In this document: positions 26,446 to 34,457 of the stretch, piece after piece
Numbering within the stretch: the first letter of the stretch is position 1
How the letters are laid out: the number at the start of each line of letters is the position of its first letter
NCBI GenBank assembly: GCA_041916775.1
Contig: JAYRYZ010000009.1
Span: 1 to 64,000 of the forward strand
Source of the DNA: UBA2357 sp041916775
GTDB lineage: Bacteria; Pseudomonadota; Gammaproteobacteria; Burkholderiales; Rhodocyclaceae
Direction: 5' to 3'
Length of the DNA: 64,000 bases
Position numbers and translations under genes: made by a program
Notes under the pieces: model-generated
Told to the model about the DNA's origin: nothing
Databases searched by the model: none
The model's input: the letters and a program-made list of their open reading frames with translations, nothing else

Positions 26446-27870
26446 TCAGAAGTGCAGCGGGCGCTTGTCCACCGCGAGCGCAGCCTCGTGCATCACCTCC
26501 GACAGCGTCGGGTGGGCATGGCAGATGCGCGCCAGGTCTTCGGAAGCACCACCGAACTCCATCGCCACGACGGCCTCGGCGATCAGCTCGGAGGCGTTGG
26601 CGCCGATGATGTGCACACCCAGAATGCGATCGGTCTGGGCGCAGGCGAGCATCTTCACGAAGCCGGTAGGCTCGCCCATGCCGAGCGCGCGACCGTTGGC
26701 GAGGAAGGGGATCTTGCCGGCCTTGTAGGCCACGCCGTCCGTCTTCAGTTGCTGCTCGGTCTTGCCCACCCAGGCGATCTCCGGGCTGGTGTAGATCACC
26801 CAGGGCACGGTATCGAAGTTGCAATGGCCGGCTTGGCCCGCCATCAGTTCGGCGACCATCACCGCTTCTTCCATCGCCTTGTGTGCGAGCATCGGGCCAC
26901 GCACCACGTCGCCCACCGCCCATACGCCGGGCAGGTTGGTCTGGCAGTGATCGTTGACCTCGATCATGCCGCGCTCGTTGAGCGCAAGGCCGACAGCCTC
27001 GGCATTGAGCCCGTCGGTGTTGGGCACGCGACCCACCGAGACGATGAGGCGATCGGCTTCCAGCGTCTGGGCCGCACCCGCCTTGTCGGTGTAGGCGATG
27101 GTGACGCTCTTCTTGCCGACCTTGACCTCGCCGATCTTGCAGCTGAGGTTGATGGACAGACCCTGCTTGGTGAAGACCTTGAGCGCTTCCTTGCCGACAT
27201 CGACATCCGCCGCGGCGAGGAACTCGGGCAGCGCCTCCAGTACGGTGACTTCGGCCCCCAGGCGGCGCCACACCGAGCCCATCTCGAGGCCGATCACGCC
27301 GGCACCGATCACTGCCAGCTTCTTCGGCACCGCGTCGATGTCGAGTGCGCCGACGTTGTCGCACACAAGCTTGTTGTCGACCGGGATACCCGGCAGGTGG
27401 CGCGCCTTCGAGCCGGTGGCAACGATGACCTGCTTGGCGGTGACGAGCTCCTCACCGACCTTGAGCTGCCAGCCGCCATCGACCTTGGCGACGAAGCTGC
27501 CGTGACCATTGAGCAGTGTGACCTTGTTCTTCTTGAACAGACCCTTGATGCCGCCGGTGAGCTGGTCGACGATGCCGCTCTTGCGCGCGACCATCTTGGT
27601 GACGTCGATCTTCGGCTTGCCGACGCTGATGCCCTGCGATTCGAACGAGTGGCCGGCTTCCTCGAAGAGGTGCGAGGTGTGCAGCAGCGCCTTCGAGGGA
27701 ATGCAGCCGACGTTCAGGCAGGTGCCGCCGAGGCGCGGCTCGCCCTTCGGGTCGGCATAGGGGTTGGATTCGCAGCACGCGGTCTTGAAACCGAGCTGTG
27801 CCGCGCGGATCGCGGCGACATAGCCGCCGGGGCCGCCGCCGATGACGACGACGTCGAATTCTTTGGACAT
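26446..27870 (-). CDS. lpdA: Dihydrolipoyl dehydrogenase (E3)
   Basis: A 474-residue FAD/NAD flavoprotein that reoxidises dihydrolipoamide on the E2 subunit; here it most likely serves 2-oxoglutarate dehydrogenase, since it follows odhB by 64 bp. FAD site GGGPGGYVAAI (11-21), redox cysteines Cys51 and Cys56 in GGTCLNVGCIPSK, NAD site GAGVIGLEMGSVW, second FAD block WAVGDVVRGPMLAHKA, and the catalytic His-Glu in CHAHPTLSE near the C-terminus. The length is normal. It carries no N-terminal lipoyl domain, unlike some betaproteobacterial E3s. Confidence 0.97.
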   Translation of the reverse strand: MSKEFDVVVIGGGPGGYVAAIRAAQLGFKTACCESNPYADPKGEPRLGGTCLNVGCIPSKALLHTSHLFEEAGHSFESQGISVGKPKIDVTKMVARKSGIVDQLTGGIKGLFKKNKVTLLNGHGSFVAKVDGGWQLKVGEELVTAKQVIVATGSKARHLPGIPVDNKLVCDNVGALDIDAVPKKLAVIGAGVIGLEMGSVWRRLGAEVTVLEALPEFLAAADVDVGKEALKVFTKQGLSINLSCKIGEVKVGKKSVTIAYTDKAGAAQTLEADRLIVSVGRVPNTDGLNAEAVGLALNERGMIEVNDHCQTNLPGVWAVGDVVRGPMLAHKAMEEAVMVAELMAGQAGHCNFDTVPWVIYTSPEIAWVGKTEQQLKTDGVAYKAGKIPFLANGRALGMGEPTGFVKMLACAQTDRILGVHIIGANASELIAEAVVAMEFGGASEDLARICHAHPTLSEVMHEAALAVDKRPLHF

Positions 27871-27934
27871 TGTTGGACTCCCTGCAAGGATGAAGGCCGC
27901 GCGACCCCGGATCGGGGTCGCGCGTGACCGTATA

Positions 27935-29119
27935 TCAGACGTCGAGGATCAGGCGGGCCGGATCTTCGAGCGCTTCCTTCATCGTCACCAGGCCCAGCAC
28001 CGCCTCGCGACCGTCGATGATGCGGTGGTCGTAGGACATCGCCAGGTAGTTGATCGGACGCACGACGACCTGACCGTTCTCGACCACGGCGCGGTCCTTG
28101 GTGGCGTGAATGCCCAGGATCGCCGACTGCGGCGGGTTGATGATCGGGGTCGACAGCATCGAGCCGAACACACCACCGTTGGAGATCGAGAACGTGCCGC
28201 CCGAGAGTTCCTCGATCGACAGCTTGCCGTCCTTGGCCTTGTTGCCGAACTCGGCGATCTTCTTCTCGATGTCGGCGATCGACATCTGGTCGGCGTCACG
28301 CAGGATGGGCACCACCAGACCACGCGGCGAACCGACGGCGATGCCGATGTCGATGTACCCGTGGTAGACGATGTCGTTGCCATCCACCGAGGCGTTCAGG
28401 ATCGGGAACTTCTTCAGCGCGGCCACCGCGGCCTTGACGAAGAAGCCCATGAAGCCCAGACGCACGCCATGCGCCTTCTCGAACTTGTCGCCGTACTGCT
28501 TGCGCAGCGCCATCACCGGAGCCATGTTGACTTCGTTGAAGGTGGTGAGGATGGCGTTCTCGTTCTTGGACTGCAGCAGACGCTCGGCGATGCGTGCGCG
28601 CAGGCGGGTCATCGGCACGCGCTCTTCCGGACGGTCGCCGGCGGAGATCACGACCGCCGGTGCTGCAGCAGCAGCTTTCGGCTGCGCCGACACCGCGTCT
28701 TCCTTGGTCACACGACCGCCACGGCCGGAGCCGGCGACGTCGGCGGCTGCGATACCCTTCTCGTCGAGGATCTTGCGGGCGGCGGGGCTGGCGGTACCAG
28801 CCGTCGCAGCAGCGGGCGCCTTGGCGGCCGGCGGCGGGGTCACGGCGGGCACCGGCTCGACCGCGCCAGCCGCAGCCTTCGCTTCGGTGTCGATCTGCGC
28901 GATCAGCTCGCCGGAGGTGACGGTGTCGCCGCTGGTCTTGATGATCTTCACGAGCACGCCGGCCGCAGGTGCCGGGGTTTCGAGTACGACCTTGTCGGTT
29001 TCGATGTCGATGAGGTTCTCATCGCGAGCGACCATGTCGCCTTCCTGCTTGTGCCAAGTGGCCAGCGTCGCTTCCGCGACGGATTCGGACAGTTGCGGTA
29101 CCTTGACTTCGATCAGCAT
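27935..29119 (-). CDS. odhB: Dihydrolipoyllysine succinyltransferase (E2 of 2-oxoglutarate dehydrogenase)
   Basis: The 394-residue core of the 2-oxoglutarate dehydrogenase complex; it transfers the succinyl group from E1 to CoA. One lipoyl domain (about 1-75) carries the modified lysine Lys43 in IETDKVVLE. An Ala/Pro-rich hinge (about 80-110) leads to the E3/E1-binding domain (about 115-150, ARKILDEKGIAAADVAGSGRGG) and the catalytic domain, with the active-site histidine in SYDHRIIDGREAV near the end. It is 38 bp downstream of odhA in the same operon. Confidence 0.97.
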   Translation of the reverse strand: MLIEVKVPQLSESVAEATLATWHKQEGDMVARDENLIDIETDKVVLETPAPAAGVLVKIIKTSGDTVTSGELIAQIDTEAKAAAGAVEPVPAVTPPPAAKAPAAATAGTASPAARKILDEKGIAAADVAGSGRGGRVTKEDAVSAQPKAAAAAPAVVISAGDRPEERVPMTRLRARIAERLLQSKNENAILTTFNEVNMAPVMALRKQYGDKFEKAHGVRLGFMGFFVKAAVAALKKFPILNASVDGNDIVYHGYIDIGIAVGSPRGLVVPILRDADQMSIADIEKKIAEFGNKAKDGKLSIEELSGGTFSISNGGVFGSMLSTPIINPPQSAILGIHATKDRAVVENGQVVVRPINYLAMSYDHRIIDGREAVLGLVTMKEALEDPARLILDV

Positions 29120-29157
29120 GAATCATTCTCCCCTGATATTCGTTCGTGTATTGACAC

Positions 29158-31986
29158 TCAGTCGGCGATCGGGCCGAAAGCGTTTTCGATGACTTCCTTC
29201 TGCTGCAGGTTGTGCTTGGCGTAGTAGCCGACCGCAGGCGACGCCGCGGCCGGACGGCTCACCAACAGCAGCTTGCGCTTGGGCCCGAGCACATTCACCA
29301 GATGCTGACGCGAAGCCAGCCAGTACCAGGCGCCTTGGTTACGCGGCTCTTCCTGCGCCCAGACGATCTCCTTGGCGTTGGGGAACTGGTCGCAGGCGGC
29401 ACCGAAGGCCTCTGCCGGGAACGGATAGAGCTGCTCGATCCGTACCAGCGCGGTATCCTTGATATTGTTGTCGCGGCGATAGGCGAGCAGTTCGTAGTAG
29501 ATCTTGCCCTGGCACAGTACGACACGCTTCACCTTCTTCGGGTCGAGCTTCTCGACTTCCGGGATCACGGTCTGGAAACGGCCCTTGCTGAGATCGTCGT
29601 AGGTCGAGATCGCTTCCTTGTGGCGCAGCAGCGACTTCGGCGTGATGATGATCAGCGGCTTCCTGACCTTGCGCAGCATCTGGCGGCGCAACAGGTGGAA
29701 GATTTGCGCCGGTGTGGTCGGCACGCAGACCTGCCAGTTCTGCTCGGCGGCCATGTTCATGAAGCGCTCGAGACGCGCGGACGAATGCTCGGGACCCTGG
29801 CCTTCGTACCCGTGCGGCAGCATGATGGTCAGCCCGCACAGGCGGCCCCACTTGGCCTCGCCCGAACTGATGAACTGGTCGAGCACGACCTGGGCACCGT
29901 TCACGAAGTCGCCGAATTGCGCTTCCCACACCACCAGTTGATTGGGTTCGGCGGTGGAGTAGCCGTATTCGAATGCGAGCACAGCCTCTTCCGAGAGCAC
30001 CGAGTCATACAGGTGGAAAGCCCCCTGACCGTCCTGGATATGCTTCAGCGGCACATGGTTGCCGTGGTCCCAACGCTCGCGCTTCTGGTCGTGCAGCACG
30101 GCATGGCGGTGGAAGAAGGTGCCACGGCCCACGTCCTCGCCCGAAATACGCACGCCGAAACCCTGCGCTACCAGACTTGCATAGGCGAGGTTCTCGCCCA
30201 TTCCCCAGTCGAAGGGAAGTTCGCCCTTGCCCATCGCGGCGCGGTCATCGATGATCTTCTTGACGCGGGAGTGCAGCACGAAGCCTTCCGGCAGATCTGT
30301 AAGGCGCTCCGACAGACGTGCAATCTCCTGCGCCGGTACGGTGGTGTCACCGTCGTCGGTGTAGGGCTGCTTGAGGAACGGAGACCAATCCACTGCGTAC
30401 TTGCTGGAGTGGCCGGACAGCACCGGGTTGTAGAGAAGTTCGCCGCGGTCGAGGTGCTCGCGGTACTCCTTGATCATTACATCCGGTTCCTCACCCTTCA
30501 GGGTGCCTTCAGCGACCAGTCGGTCCGCATACACCTTGCGGGTCCCCGGGTGCTTGGAGATCTTGCTGTACATCAGCGGCTGGGTCACCATCGGCTCGTC
30601 CTGCTCGTTGTGACCGAGCTTGCGGAAGCAGATGATGTCCACCACGACGTCCTTCTTGAACTCCTTGCGGAACTCGACCGCGAGCGCGGTGACGAGCGCC
30701 ACGGCCTCCGGATCGTCACCATTGACGTGGAAGATCGGCGCTTCGACCATCTTGAAGATGTCGGTGCAATACAGCGAGGAGCGGTAGTCGCGCGGGTCGG
30801 AAGTAGTGAAGCCGATCTGGTTGTTCACAACGAGATGTACCGTACCGCCCGTGCCGTAGCCACGCGTCTGCGAGAAGTTCAGCATCTCCTGGTTCACGCC
30901 CTGACCCGCCACGGCTGCATCACCATGAATGAGCACGCCGAGCACCTGGTCCTTCGCGGCATCCTCACGCCGCACCTGACGCGCATAAACCGAGCCGGCG
31001 ACCACAGGGTTGATGATCTCGAGGTGGGACGGATTGAAGGACAGCGTCAGGTGCACCGGACCACCCGGGCTCATCACATCGCTGGAGAAGCCCATGTGAT
31101 ACTTCACATCGCCCGCGGTGAGGTCGGACGCCGCCTTGCCCTCGAACTCAGAGAACAGCATCGACGGCGACTTGCCGAGGGTGTTCACCAGCACGTTGAG
31201 GCGGCCACGGTGGGCCATGCCGATGACGATTTCCTGAGTGCCGAGGCTGCCCGCGACGCGCACGATCTCGTCCATCGCGGCGATCGTCGATTCGCCGCCT
31301 TCGAGCGAGAAGCGCTTCTGGCCGACGTACTTGGTGTGCAGGTAGCGCTCCAGCGTCTCGGCCGCGGTCACGCGCTCGAGGATGCGCTTCTTGGTGTCGG
31401 CGGAGAACTTCGGCGTCGCGCGGATGCTTTCCAGACGACTCTGGATCCAGCGCTTCTGCTTGATGTCCGACATGTACATGTATTCGGCGCCGATGGAGCC
31501 GCAATACGTCTGCCGCAGCGCCTCGAGAATCTCGCGCAGGGTGGCACGCTCGGTGGAGAACGCATGGAAGGAGCCGACGTTGAACGACTTGTTGAGGTCA
31601 GCCTCGGTAAAGCCGTAATAGGACGGCTCGAGCTCCGGAATATCCGGCCGCTCGCTGCGCTTCAGCGGGTCGAGGTTGGCCCAGCGGTTGCCGAGGAAGC
31701 GATAGGCATTGATCAGTTGCAGCACACTCACCTGACGCTGGTCGTCGCCACCCGCAGCGACGGTGCGCACGCGGCCCTGCTTGGCCATCTGCGCGAAGGC
31801 CTCGATCACCGGTCCGTGCGCGACATCGCGCACCGCGGCTCCGGCCTGGGCCTGAAGGTTGTCGAAGTACTCACGCCAGCTGTCGGCTACCGACGCCGGA
31901 TCCTCAAGGTACTTCTCATAGAGCTCTTCTACGAACGGCGCATTGCTGCCAAAAAGATGCGACGTTGATTTACGTTCTTTCATCAT
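29158..31986 (-). CDS. odhA: 2-oxoglutarate dehydrogenase E1 (decarboxylating)
   Basis: A 942-residue thiamine-diphosphate enzyme that decarboxylates 2-oxoglutarate in the TCA cycle. It starts MMKERKSTSHLFGSNAPFVE. It has the E1o markers QKRWIQSRLE, IGMAHRGRLNVL (about 245-256), HGDAAVAGQGVNQE, the ThDP-binding HVNGDDPEAV...E, and the pyrimidine-domain GEDVGRGTFFHRHAV and LPHGYEGQGPEHSSAR. Two adjacent ATGs (31986 and 31983) follow a GAGG at suitable distance; an ATG 54 bp further upstream gives residues without family resemblance. A terminator-like hairpin separates it from gltA, so it may have its own promoter in 31987-32062, though none is obvious. Confidence 0.97.
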   Translation of the reverse strand: MMKERKSTSHLFGSNAPFVEELYEKYLEDPASVADSWREYFDNLQAQAGAAVRDVAHGPVIEAFAQMAKQGRVRTVAAGGDDQRQVSVLQLINAYRFLGNRWANLDPLKRSERPDIPELEPSYYGFTEADLNKSFNVGSFHAFSTERATLREILEALRQTYCGSIGAEYMYMSDIKQKRWIQSRLESIRATPKFSADTKKRILERVTAAETLERYLHTKYVGQKRFSLEGGESTIAAMDEIVRVAGSLGTQEIVIGMAHRGRLNVLVNTLGKSPSMLFSEFEGKAASDLTAGDVKYHMGFSSDVMSPGGPVHLTLSFNPSHLEIINPVVAGSVYARQVRREDAAKDQVLGVLIHGDAAVAGQGVNQEMLNFSQTRGYGTGGTVHLVVNNQIGFTTSDPRDYRSSLYCTDIFKMVEAPIFHVNGDDPEAVALVTALAVEFRKEFKKDVVVDIICFRKLGHNEQDEPMVTQPLMYSKISKHPGTRKVYADRLVAEGTLKGEEPDVMIKEYREHLDRGELLYNPVLSGHSSKYAVDWSPFLKQPYTDDGDTTVPAQEIARLSERLTDLPEGFVLHSRVKKIIDDRAAMGKGELPFDWGMGENLAYASLVAQGFGVRISGEDVGRGTFFHRHAVLHDQKRERWDHGNHVPLKHIQDGQGAFHLYDSVLSEEAVLAFEYGYSTAEPNQLVVWEAQFGDFVNGAQVVLDQFISSGEAKWGRLCGLTIMLPHGYEGQGPEHSSARLERFMNMAAEQNWQVCVPTTPAQIFHLLRRQMLRKVRKPLIIITPKSLLRHKEAISTYDDLSKGRFQTVIPEVEKLDPKKVKRVVLCQGKIYYELLAYRRDNNIKDTALVRIEQLYPFPAEAFGAACDQFPNAKEIVWAQEEPRNQGAWYWLASRQHLVNVLGPKRKLLLVSRPAAASPAVGYYAKHNLQQKEVIENAFGPIAD

Positions 31987-32062
31987 GACTGTTGCCACCT
32001 CTGGCTTGGGTATTTTTGTGACATCAAGTGATCCGACCAAAGGCCGGACGCTCCGAACGAAA

Positions 32063-32094
32063 ACGGGATGACCGCACGCAGGCGACCATCCCGT
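32063..32094 (-). terminator. Terminator-like hairpin between gltA and odhA
   Basis: ACGGGATG (32063-32070) pairs with CATCCCGT (32087-32094), with a 16-base loop. On the minus strand the stem is followed by TTTTCGTT. It begins 44 bp past the gltA stop and may partly uncouple odhA-odhB-lpdA from the sdh-gltA transcript. Confidence 0.6.
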
Positions 32095-32137
32095 GGTGCT
32101 CAGTTCAGGAGCGCTCCCCCACCCTCTGCATTGCGTT

Positions 32138-33430
32138 TCAGCGCGCGGCGAGATCCGGTACGTCGCGGCAGGCCGCGCCGACGTAGAGCTGACGCGGACG
32201 GCCGATCTTGTACTCGGAGTCGGTGATCATCTCTTCCCACTGGGTGATCCAGCCCACGGTACGGGCCAGCGCAAAGATGCAGGTGAACATCGAGGTCGGA
32301 ATGCCCAGGGCCTTCTGCACGATGCCGGAGTAGAAATCGACGTTCGGGTAGAGCTTCTTCTCGACGAAGTAGGGATCTTCCAGCGCGATCTTCTCGAGCT
32401 CCTTGGCGAGCTTGAACAGGCGGTCGTTCTCGAGGCCCAGTTCGCTCAGCACCTCGGAGCAGACCTTGCCCATCAGCTTGGCGCGCGGGTCGAAGTTCTT
32501 GTACACGCGGTGGCCGAAGCCCATCAGCTTGAAGCTGTCGTTCTTGTCCTTGGCGCGCTTGATGTACTCGCCGACGCGCGAGACGTCGCCGATCTCTTCC
32601 AGCATGTTGAGGCAGGCCTCGTTGGCGCCACCGTGTGCCGGGCCCCACAGACATGCGATACCGGCCGAGATGCAGGCGAAGGGGTTCGCACCGGAGGATC
32701 CGGCCAGACGCACGGTGGAGGTCGAGGCGTTCTGCTCGTGATCGGCATGCAACGTGAAGATCACGTCGAGCGCGCGCACCAGCACCGGATTCGGCTTGTA
32801 CTCCTCGCACGGCGTACCGAACATCATGTGCATGAAGTTCGCGGTGTAGTCGAGGTCGTTGCGCGGGTACATGAACGGCTGGCCGGTGTTGTACTTGTAG
32901 GCCATTGCCACGATCGTGGGCAGCTTCGCGATCAGGCGGTTCATCGAGATATTGCGATGCTCCTGGTCGGAGAAGTCCATCGCCTCGTGGTAAAACGCCG
33001 ACAGCGCGCCGACCACGCCGACCATGATCGCCATCGGGTGGGCATCGCGGCGGAAACCGTTGTAGAAGCGGGTAAGTTGATCATGAACCATGGTGTGGTT
33101 CTTGATCGTGTTCTCGAAATCGAGCTTTTGTGTGGCGTTCGGCAGTTCGCCGTTCTTCAGCAGGTAGGCCACTTCGAGGAAGTTGCACTTGTCGGCAAGC
33201 TGCTCGATCGGGTAACCACGATACAGGAGCTCACCCTTGTCGCCGTCGATGTAGGTGATCGCGGACTTGCAGCTTGCGGTGGACAGAAAACCGGAGTCGT
33301 AGGTGAACAGGCCGGTCTTGGCGCCGAGGGTGCGGATGTCGATGACATCCTGCCCGTGGGTGCCGACCATGACCGGAAATTCAACGGTTTTGCCATCTAC
33401 GGTTAGGGTTGCGGTGCGTTCAGTGCTCAT
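32138..33430 (-). CDS. gltA: Citrate synthase (type II)
   Basis: A 430-residue hexameric-type citrate synthase joining acetyl-CoA and oxaloacetate. It begins with the small N-terminal beta domain typical of the NADH-sensitive Gram-negative form (about 1-50). Catalytic residues appear in FTLHADHEQNAST (first His), WGPAHGGANEAC (second His) and the Asp in the VDFYSG-type block (NVDFYSGIVQKALGIP). Many charged-to-hydrophobic signature blocks such as GFGHRVYKNFDPRAK are intact. It is 63 bp downstream of sdhE and probably in the sdh transcript. Confidence 0.98.
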   Translation of the reverse strand: MSTERTATLTVDGKTVEFPVMVGTHGQDVIDIRTLGAKTGLFTYDSGFLSTASCKSAITYIDGDKGELLYRGYPIEQLADKCNFLEVAYLLKNGELPNATQKLDFENTIKNHTMVHDQLTRFYNGFRRDAHPMAIMVGVVGALSAFYHEAMDFSDQEHRNISMNRLIAKLPTIVAMAYKYNTGQPFMYPRNDLDYTANFMHMMFGTPCEEYKPNPVLVRALDVIFTLHADHEQNASTSTVRLAGSSGANPFACISAGIACLWGPAHGGANEACLNMLEEIGDVSRVGEYIKRAKDKNDSFKLMGFGHRVYKNFDPRAKLMGKVCSEVLSELGLENDRLFKLAKELEKIALEDPYFVEKKLYPNVDFYSGIVQKALGIPTSMFTCIFALARTVGWITQWEEMITDSEYKIGRPRQLYVGAACRDVPDLAAR

Positions 33431-33493
33431 AGGTCGTCCCTTTTTTGCTTGCCCGAGTAAACAAATTTTCCCTGATCTGACTGCGCTGCTTCT

Positions 33494-33730
33494 TCATTGC
33501 GCCCGCAAAAGCGCAAGTATCGCGGCGTGGCCTTCAACCGCGCACGGCTTGCTTCCGTTCACCATGGCCCACAGATCATGGTCCTCGGTACGGAGCAGCT
33601 CTTCGAGTGCGACCAGCTGGGTTTCGTCCAGCTGGTCGAATTGCAACTCGAGGAAGCGCTGGAAGATGAGGTCGAGCTCGAGAAGAGCGCGACGACACTG
33701 CCAGCGAATGCGTCCTCGATTGATCGTCAT
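33494..33730 (-). CDS. sdhE: Succinate dehydrogenase flavinylation factor SdhE
   Basis: A 78-residue helical protein (SdhE/YgfY/Sdh5 family) that helps attach FAD covalently to SdhA. The start overlaps the sdhB stop (ATGA), which fixes the ATG at 33730. The core RIRWQCRRALLELDLIFQRF aligns with the family, and acidic residues (DETQLVALEELLRTEDHDLW) follow as expected. The conserved RGxxE motif reads R-A-L-L-E here, with Ala for Gly, at a position known in E. coli SdhE to matter for function. The C-terminal tail is short. Confidence 0.9.
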   Translation of the reverse strand: MTINRGRIRWQCRRALLELDLIFQRFLELQFDQLDETQLVALEELLRTEDHDLWAMVNGSKPCAVEGHAAILALLRAQ

Positions 33731-34437
33731 ACCGCTCTCGCGACCATCATGTCCTTGATCTTGCCGATCGCCCGGGTGGGGTTCAGACCCTTCGGGCAGA
33801 CATCGACACAGTTCATGATCGAGTGGCAACGGAACAGACGATACGGGTCCTCAAGGTTGTCCAGACGCGCGTTCGTATCCTGATCGCGCGTGTCCGCGAT
33901 GAACCGGTACGCCGCAAGCAGACCAGCCGGTCCGACGAACTTGTCCGGATTCCACCAGAACGACGGGCAGGAGGTCGAGCAGCACGCGCACAGGATGCAC
34001 TCGTAGAGCCCGTTGAGCTCCTCGCGCTCGTCCGGCGTCTGCAGGCGCTCGCGCTCGGGCGCCGGATCATTGTTCACCAGATAGGGCTTGATCGAGTGGT
34101 ACTGCTTGAAGAACTGCGTCATGTCGACGATCAGGTCGCGGATCACCGGCAGACCCGGCAAGGGTCGCAGGACGATGGTGCCCGGCAGTTCGTCGATGCT
34201 GGTCAGACATGCAAGGCCGTTCTTGCCGTTGATGTTCATCGCATCCGAACCGCACACGCCTTCACGGCAGGAGCGGCGGAACGACAGGCTGTCGTCCTTG
34301 GACTTCAGCCGCACCAGCGCGTCGAGCAGCTTCTTGTCGGAAGCCTCGAGCTCGATCGAAATGTCCTGCATGTAAGGCTTCTCGTCACGGTCGGGATCGT
34401 AACGATAGATCTTGAAGTTTACGCTGCGCTTACTCAT
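33727..34437 (-). CDS. sdhB: Succinate dehydrogenase iron-sulfur subunit
   Basis: The 236-residue electron-transfer subunit of complex II. The N-terminal ferredoxin domain binds the 2Fe-2S cluster (CREGVCGSDAMNI ... GLAC, about 55-78). The C-terminal domain binds the 4Fe-4S and 3Fe-4S clusters through CILCACCSTSC (about 145-155) and CHSIMNCVDVCPKGLNP (about 202-218). The ATG at 34437 gives the usual MSKRSVNFKIYRYDP start and follows a GGAGAGAGAA purine tract. It is 20 bp downstream of sdhA. Confidence 0.97.
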   Translation of the reverse strand: MSKRSVNFKIYRYDPDRDEKPYMQDISIELEASDKKLLDALVRLKSKDDSLSFRRSCREGVCGSDAMNINGKNGLACLTSIDELPGTIVLRPLPGLPVIRDLIVDMTQFFKQYHSIKPYLVNNDPAPERERLQTPDEREELNGLYECILCACCSTSCPSFWWNPDKFVGPAGLLAAYRFIADTRDQDTNARLDNLEDPYRLFRCHSIMNCVDVCPKGLNPTRAIGKIKDMMVARAV

Positions 34438-34457
34438 TTCCGTTCTCTCTCCCACGC

